Assembly: GCA_002702945.1 (NCBI GenBank)
Contig: PADF01000074.1
Coordinates: 1-10,050, forward strand
DNA from: Methanobacteriota archaeon
GTDB taxonomy: Archaea; Thermoplasmatota; Poseidoniia; Poseidoniales; Poseidoniaceae
DNA: 10,050 nucleotides
Reading direction: 5' to 3'
This document shows, in pieces, positions 6,240-10,050 of this stretch. Made by a program: the position numbers and the translations under genes. The notes below the pieces were generated by a model. The model made no database searches. It was given only the letters and a program-made list of their open reading frames with translations, and was not told where the DNA came from. Position 1 is the stretch's first letter, and each line of letters starts with the position of its first letter.

Positions 6240-8090
6240 TTAACTTTTATATTTATTTTGTGGTTTAAAATTTGAAGTCTCAATTGACCTTGGGCTGCTA
6301 ACCCATAAATCGCGATTTGGGTGCATACCAGCTCCATATATTGCTGAAACAGCATTACATCTCATATTATTCAGAAGCCTTGTATCAATTTGACCGAGAG
6401 ATGGATGAATACCATTATTTCTTTGTACAATTTTATCCCACTCATCTTTTCTCTTTTTATAAGTAGAATGATCCTCAAGCTCCACACAGGAAAGGGAATT
6501 ATTGTTAAGATTCACAATAATTTGGTCACCATCTTCAATAAGTGCAATTGGGCCGCCTAGGGCTGCTTCGGGCCCAACATGACCGATAACCAAACCAACT
6601 GAACCTCCTGAAAAACGTCCATCAGTCATCAACGCGATTACAATACCTTTATCTCTGCATAAGGTTGTAATTCGTGATGTTGAGTCTAACATTTCAGGCA
6701 TTCCAGGACCCCCAACAGGGCCTTCGTAGCGAACAACCACTATATCTCTGTCTTGAAAATAATTAGGATCATTCTCAAGGGTATCTAATAATTTTTGTTC
6801 CCCATCAAATGTTTTTGCTTTTCCGTGAAATACATTATCCTCAAGCCCACCTTCAACACCTGCAAGTTTTAAAATTGAACTATTTTCAGGAGATAGATTA
6901 CCTCCGAGAAGCCTCAATCCGCCGGTCTTCTTAAATGGTTCTTTTATTGAATAAATAACATCTCCATCTGGCGACTTGGGTTTTAATCTTGCCACTTGTT
7001 CACTTAATGTCTCTGATGTGCAAGTCAGGGTATCTCCGTTTAACAAGCCGGAATCTATCATGTCTTTTACAATAACCTGTACGCCACCCATACTGTCAAT
7101 ATCGACCATTGAGTATTTCCCAAATGGACGCGCATTCACAACAACAGGAATCACATTTTGCGATAAATGGTTGAACTCTTCGTGGCTCATTATATCGCCG
7201 TAAAAATCATCGTAACCCGCAGCTCTTGCAAGCTCCGGTGCGTGCAGCATAACATTTGTAGACCCACCAATCGCCATCGCAACAATTATCCCATTTCTTA
7301 TAGAGTCTCTTGTTACAATATCCCTTGGGGTTATATTTTTTTCAATTAACTTTGCCAAACAATCTATCAACTCATTGGGAAAATCAGTTTTTCGCCGTTC
7401 ATCTTGTGATGCCGGTGATACCATATGCAAAGGCTGCATTCCAACAACAGCAATAAAGGTTTGCATCGTGTTATATGTAAAGATCCCACCGCAGCTTCCA
7501 TAACCAGGGCAAGACTCGAGCGCAATCCTCTTTTTCAGACTTTCATCATTACTCCCAGCGATTTGGTAACTTGAGATAATATCAATTGCATCTCCAGTTA
7601 CACTATCAACGCCAGGTCTAATAGAACCATCAGACATTATGATGGCTGGGCGATTATGCTCCAATATGGCAGCCAGTGTTCCAACAGGCGGCTTATCACA
7701 GGCAACGACCGCAATTGTACCCTCAAGTCCTGTTGCACTTAAATGCTCACAAACAGACTCATTTGTGACTTCTCTGCCAATAAGAGAATATCTCATCTCT
7801 TTTGTACCGTTTCTAATACCATCTGATGTTGCGATACTGAACTCAGGCTGCACTAACCTCATCTTTAGTTTTTCACTATCGCTTCCAATTCTCTCTCTTA
7901 ACTTATCGTGAATAACCTCAACCTTCTCGCGAACTCCAACATAACATTGTGAATCACCTTTGTTACCAATCACGCCAATTGAAGGTTCATGTATTAATTC
8001 CACATCGGTATTTAACTCTCTAGCAATACCATATGTTTGAGAGTTTCTACCGGGATTTCTGTCAATAAGTACAATTTTTGAATTTTTCAT
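6240..8090 (-). CDS. ilvD: IlvD/Edd-family Fe-S dehydratase, dihydroxy-acid dehydratase-like (divergent)
   Basis: 616 residues, the normal length for dihydroxy-acid dehydratase, which makes the 2-oxo acid precursors of valine and isoleucine. Related enzymes dehydrate sugar acids. Three cysteines sit where [2Fe-2S] members have cluster ligands: Cys49 (GDSQCYVGVRE), Cys131 (VVACDKPPVG) and Cys200 (PGYGSCGGIFTYNTM). Lys133 follows as the lysine that is carbamylated at the metal site in known structures. GGSTN (275-279), GPVGGPGMPEM (457-467) and TDGRFSGGSVG with the proposed base Ser494 are present, as is the GGPIALIEDGD segment (512-522). Departures from the usual IlvD are marked: the N-terminus lacks the common R-S-x-x-x-x-x-G opening, CDKPPVGTL replaces CDKxxPGM, and IIMSDGSIRPG replaces the usual Gly-Gly loop. 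So it may be a separate subfamily or act on another substrate. Its gene is followed closely by the small exported protein and photolyase. Confidence 0.85.
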   Translation of the reverse strand: MKNSKIVLIDRNPGRNSQTYGIARELNTDVELIHEPSIGVIGNKGDSQCYVGVREKVEVIHDKLRERIGSDSEKLKMRLVQPEFSIATSDGIRNGTKEMRYSLIGREVTNESVCEHLSATGLEGTIAVVACDKPPVGTLAAILEHNRPAIIMSDGSIRPGVDSVTGDAIDIISSYQIAGSNDESLKKRIALESCPGYGSCGGIFTYNTMQTFIAVVGMQPLHMVSPASQDERRKTDFPNELIDCLAKLIEKNITPRDIVTRDSIRNGIIVAMAIGGSTNVMLHAPELARAAGYDDFYGDIMSHEEFNHLSQNVIPVVVNARPFGKYSMVDIDSMGGVQVIVKDMIDSGLLNGDTLTCTSETLSEQVARLKPKSPDGDVIYSIKEPFKKTGGLRLLGGNLSPENSSILKLAGVEGGLEDNVFHGKAKTFDGEQKLLDTLENDPNYFQDRDIVVVRYEGPVGGPGMPEMLDSTSRITTLCRDKGIVIALMTDGRFSGGSVGLVIGHVGPEAALGGPIALIEDGDQIIVNLNNNSLSCVELEDHSTYKKRKDEWDKIVQRNNGIHPSLGQIDTRLLNNMRCNAVSAIYGAGMHPNRDLWVSSPRSIETSNFKPQNKYKS

Positions 8091-8157
8091 TTTATAATCA
8101 CTATAACGCCCTGTTAGTAATAAATAATTTATACAATATAATTCTCCAAATTAATAG

Positions 8158-8352
8158 TTAATCATTGTTTTCAGAAACTTTCAATCTCTCATCGCTATGA
8201 CAGACTTCTCCACCGCAACAGGGATCAGTGACCTGCTTACAACTTGCGCATTGGTAGTGTGACTGGACATAAATAAATCCCTCTCTCGAAAAACAAAAAG
8301 GGCACGTGTAATTGCCACCCATCTCTCTATCGTTTTTAACTAGTTTGACCAT
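8158..8352 (-). CDS. Small zinc-ribbon protein of unknown function
   Basis: 64 residues. Cysteine pairs CPFC (17-20) and CASC (35-38), separated by an aromatic strand, look like a zinc ribbon that binds one metal ion. A further cluster, DPCC (43-46) then Cys51-His52, could complete a second site or bind another metal. The HYQCxxCK...DPCCGGE arrangement recalls short uncharacterised bacterial zinc-ribbon proteins, but I cannot name a family. There is no signal peptide, so it is probably cytosolic. From the ATG at 8352 it overlaps the end of the SOUL gene by 13 bases in another frame; Met11 (ATG at 8322) would remove the overlap and still keep every cysteine. Neither start has a well-placed Shine-Dalgarno. 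The dense cysteine pattern makes a chance frame unlikely. Confidence 0.72.
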   Translation of the reverse strand: MVKLVKNDREMGGNYTCPFCFSREGFIYVQSHYQCASCKQVTDPCCGGEVCHSDERLKVSENND

Positions 8353-8891
8353 TGTACTTGGAATATAGCTTCATTTCTTCTTAAAAAACTTGGTGTAAAT
8401 GGCCCATTATAGGTGGCCTTTATTGGTTCACTTAATATTTCAATTCCATCATCAGAAAGCGCGCCTCGAAGATACTTGGCATGCTTTAGAAAATTAGAGT
8501 CTGACGTCCTCCCTCCGTATTTTATGACTGCGTAATGCCCTCCCGGAACCGTTGATATATTCACATCATCATCTGTTGGGATCGGCGTGTTTTCTTGGTC
8601 AAATTTAATAGGGAGATAAAATTGCATTAAATTATTTGTTTGCGTAACTGGAACAGTCATTGCGATCTTTTCTGAATTACTATTTTTTCCTGATATATAA
8701 TTAAATAATTTTCGAAAACCGCTATTTTGATTTGTATTATGGGTTTGCACAACAATACGCTCATTGTAGTAACGTATTTCATAGGATTCGTTTGCTTTTA
8801 CAACTGCAAAAGATGGTTCTTCATAAGCCATTGAGCTTCCTGTTCCATAAAAAAATATAAATAAAGACAATAGTATATATAAGTACTTCAT
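8340..8891 (-). CDS. Secreted SOUL-family haem-binding protein
   Basis: 183 residues. A signal peptide is evident: Lys2, hydrophobic LYILLSLFIFFYG (4-16), and likely cleavage after SSMA (residue 22), placing the mature protein in the periplasm. The SOUL/HBP fold is supported by SYEIRYYNERIVVQT (36-50), GFRKLFNYISG then SEKIAMTVPV (58-82), FYLP (91-94), VPGGHYAVIKYGGR (115-128) and the tail signature YNGPFTPSFLRRNE (161-174). Family members bind haem or other tetrapyrroles in animals and plants. In bacteria the role is unsettled, and haem binding here is inferred. SOUL genes are, from memory, often found near photolyase genes in proteobacteria, and a photolyase gene lies three genes downstream. 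The stop lies inside the next gene, which suggests co-translation. Confidence 0.88.
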   Translation of the reverse strand: MKYLYILLSLFIFFYGTGSSMAYEEPSFAVVKANESYEIRYYNERIVVQTHNTNQNSGFRKLFNYISGKNSNSEKIAMTVPVTQTNNLMQFYLPIKFDQENTPIPTDDDVNISTVPGGHYAVIKYGGRTSDSNFLKHAKYLRGALSDDGIEILSEPIKATYNGPFTPSFLRRNEAIFQVQWSN

Positions 8892-8924
8892 ACAGAAATT
8901 ACGTTTCGTTTTTGCAAACAGTTT

Positions 8925-8945
8925 TTTATACGATTAACTTTAATC
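8925..8945 (-). promoter_or_regulatory. Small inverted repeat and weak -10 box upstream of the SOUL gene
   Basis: The 55-base gap between the permease and SOUL genes holds GATTAA-CT-TTAATC (8932-8945), with perfect 6-base arms. On the minus strand it is followed at once by TATAAA (8930-8925), a possible -10 box about 34 bases before the SOUL ATG. No good -35 is seen, and the arms are too short and AT-rich for a terminator. An operator-like site controlling an internal promoter is possible but weakly supported. Confidence 0.22.
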
Positions 8946-8946
8946 A

Positions 8947-9687
8947 CTAAATATTAAATATAAGCTTAAGACCTGCAATCAGCAGGACAAGTCCAAGTGT
9001 TCTTTTTATAGCCGTATGCTGAAAATAATGGATTCCAATTCGGGATCCAATTATACCGCCTAATAATGCTGCCCCACCAAAGAGAGGAAGAGTTGGAGGA
9101 ATCGCAGCGAGGGATGTTATGTTGCCCATCAGACCAAATAAAGAATTAAAAAAAATAAATATTGCTACAGTACCACTGGCCCCCTTTGTTGTGGTCCAGG
9201 CTGCAAAGATTATTAATGGTGATAAAAATATACCACCACCAGTTCCTGTAAGACCAGCCAAAAATCCAATAATAATACCGGTAGTAACTGCGTAAAAAAA
9301 CTTATATTGCACAGTTGGTTTTTCGTCTTCTTTTTTGACTGTAATGAAACGATAAGCGGAATACAGGAGAATTACACCAACTATTGGTTTATAGACATCG
9401 CTTGGAAGATTTATGTATCCGCCAATAAATGCCGCGGGTATAGCCCCTATGAGTAATGGAATCGCAAGTTTGATGTCATAAAATTTTGCCCTTATAAATT
9501 GATAACTCGTGTAGGATGAAACAATAATATTTAGCGATAATGCTGTTGGTTTTATTGTGGTCACAGGTACTCCAAATATTGACATAATCGCAATATAAAT
9601 AGATGCGCCCGCATGCCCAACTGATGTATATAAAATTGCGCCAAAGAATAGGCAAATACAAATTAAAATATCTACCAATTCAATCAT
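8947..9687 (-). CDS. TauE/SafE-family membrane permease (sulfite or organosulfur anion exporter-like)
   Basis: 246 residues, the usual length, with about eight hydrophobic segments in two related halves. The glycine-rich repeat motifs of the family appear at TSVGHAGAS (21-29) and LTGTGGGIFLSPLI (146-159). Each is followed by the typical helix, KPTALSLNIIVSSYTSYQF in the first half and KGASGTVAIFIFFNSLFGL in the second. Known members move sulfite, sulfoacetate or related anions across the inner membrane, but many are uncharacterised and the substrate here cannot be read. Its ATG overlaps the stop of the upstream NTF2-like gene by one base (TAATG), so the two are probably co-translated. No sulfur-oxidation or taurine genes are next to it. 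Confidence 0.88.
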   Translation of the reverse strand: MIELVDILICICLFFGAILYTSVGHAGASIYIAIMSIFGVPVTTIKPTALSLNIIVSSYTSYQFIRAKFYDIKLAIPLLIGAIPAAFIGGYINLPSDVYKPIVGVILLYSAYRFITVKKEDEKPTVQYKFFYAVTTGIIIGFLAGLTGTGGGIFLSPLIIFAAWTTTKGASGTVAIFIFFNSLFGLMGNITSLAAIPPTLPLFGGAALLGGIIGSRIGIHYFQHTAIKRTLGLVLLIAGLKLIFNI

Positions 9688-10050
9688 TAAATTTGTAATT
9701 TACTGATTGGAACCGGAGATGAGTGATGTAAGATTAATTTTAAATTATTTGAAAATTTTTTTAATATGAAAGTGAACACAACCTTTGAATAATCCTCTGA
9801 CTTTAGCGGGTAAAAGTTCAATGATCCCATTACATAAGCATAGTCGTCAATCAGCCTTATATTCGGCTCTTGGTCAAGCTCAATCTTAGACCATGGCTTT
9901 AGCGCAAATCCATTATCTTCATCAAAAGAACCAGCAATAAAGTATGATAAAGCCTCTTCAAAATTATTTCGAAAGAGTTTTATCGAAGTAAATGTTGGCT
10001 TGAACATCACATCGTCCTCTTCGAAAGCATAGTGATGGTTTAAAAAATTA
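9687..10050 (-). CDS. NTF2/SnoaL-like protein, C-terminal 120 residues; start lies beyond the right edge
   Basis: The frame is open to the end of the window. Upstream of the first possible internal start (GTG at 10010, ATG at 10007) it continues for 13 more codons, reading IFLNHHYAFEEDD, with no stop. The core (MFKPT, EEALSYFIAGSFDEDNGFAL, KPWSKIEL, YAYVMGSLNFY, LKLILHHSSPVP) resembles a family of NTF2-like cone-fold proteins that carry a VLFKPT segment after an acidic aromatic stretch and end in LHHSS. The upstream codons supply that acidic aromatic stretch, so the protein very probably starts outside the window and neither internal start is real. Such proteins are small and presumably ligand-binding or enzymatic; no function is established. 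The stop codon overlaps the permease start. Confidence 0.65.
   Translation of the reverse strand, partial: NFLNHHYAFEEDDVMFKPTFTSIKLFRNNFEEALSYFIAGSFDEDNGFALKPWSKIELDQEPNIRLIDDYAYVMGSLNFYPLKSEDYSKVVFTFILKKFSNNLKLILHHSSPVPISKLQI

Noticed and set aside
6976..7911. Several plus-strand frames of 60-90 residues opposite the ilvD-like gene
   Set aside because: They are antisense to strongly conserved coding sequence, have no start signals and no family resemblance.
1..10050. Mobile elements, CRISPR arrays, tRNA or rRNA genes, toxin-antitoxin or defence systems
   Set aside because: No repeat arrays, transposase motifs, long terminal inverted repeats, RNA-gene signatures or such protein families were seen on either strand.

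Overview
The window is AT-rich bacterial DNA, densely packed with ordinary metabolic and stress genes. Standard code fits throughout, since TGA, TAA and TAG are all used as stops. Protein style (alphaproteobacterial-looking TrhO start, LldD-type oxidase, class I-type photolyase, MsrPQ) suggests a low-GC, streamlined proteobacterium, perhaps a marine alphaproteobacterium. That placement is a judgement from memory of the families, not a search result. I see no RNA genes, insertion sequences, phage genes, CRISPR arrays or origins, and no gene-free stretch longer than about 110 bases.

Left block (1-3499, all minus strand, so transcription runs right to left). msrP, msrQ and an ArgO/LysE-type amino-acid exporter form a tight operon (17- and 3-base gaps). 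After a 59-base gap with its own candidate promoter come an FMN-dependent alpha-hydroxy-acid (lactate-type) dehydrogenase and the first 24 codons of trhO, cut by the window edge.

Middle (3500-4504). A 108-base divergent region separates msrP from the only plus-strand gene, a DapA/NanA-family aldolase or lyase. It holds a perfect 21-base inverted repeat (9-base arms, 3-base spacer) and candidate promoters in both directions. This is the best regulatory signal in the window.

Right block (4508-10050, all minus strand). In transcription order: an NTF2/SnoaL-like protein whose start lies beyond the right edge, a TauE/SafE permease, a secreted SOUL haem-binding protein, a 64-residue zinc-ribbon protein overlapping it, a divergent IlvD/Edd-family dehydratase, a 96-residue exported protein of unknown function, and a DNA photolyase. 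Several junctions overlap (TAATG, ATGA, and a 13-base overlap), suggesting translational coupling. The photolyase meets the aldolase gene tail to tail with only 3 bases between stops.

Together the genes suggest light and oxidative-stress protection (photolyase, MsrPQ repair of periplasmic methionine sulfoxide, possibly the SOUL protein) mixed with organic-acid and amino-acid metabolism. I found no clear new multi-gene system. The most unusual items are the inverted repeat, the divergent IlvD-like enzyme, two small uncharacterised proteins inside operons, and start sites that mostly lack Shine-Dalgarno sequences, two of them with promoter geometry that would give leaderless mRNAs.
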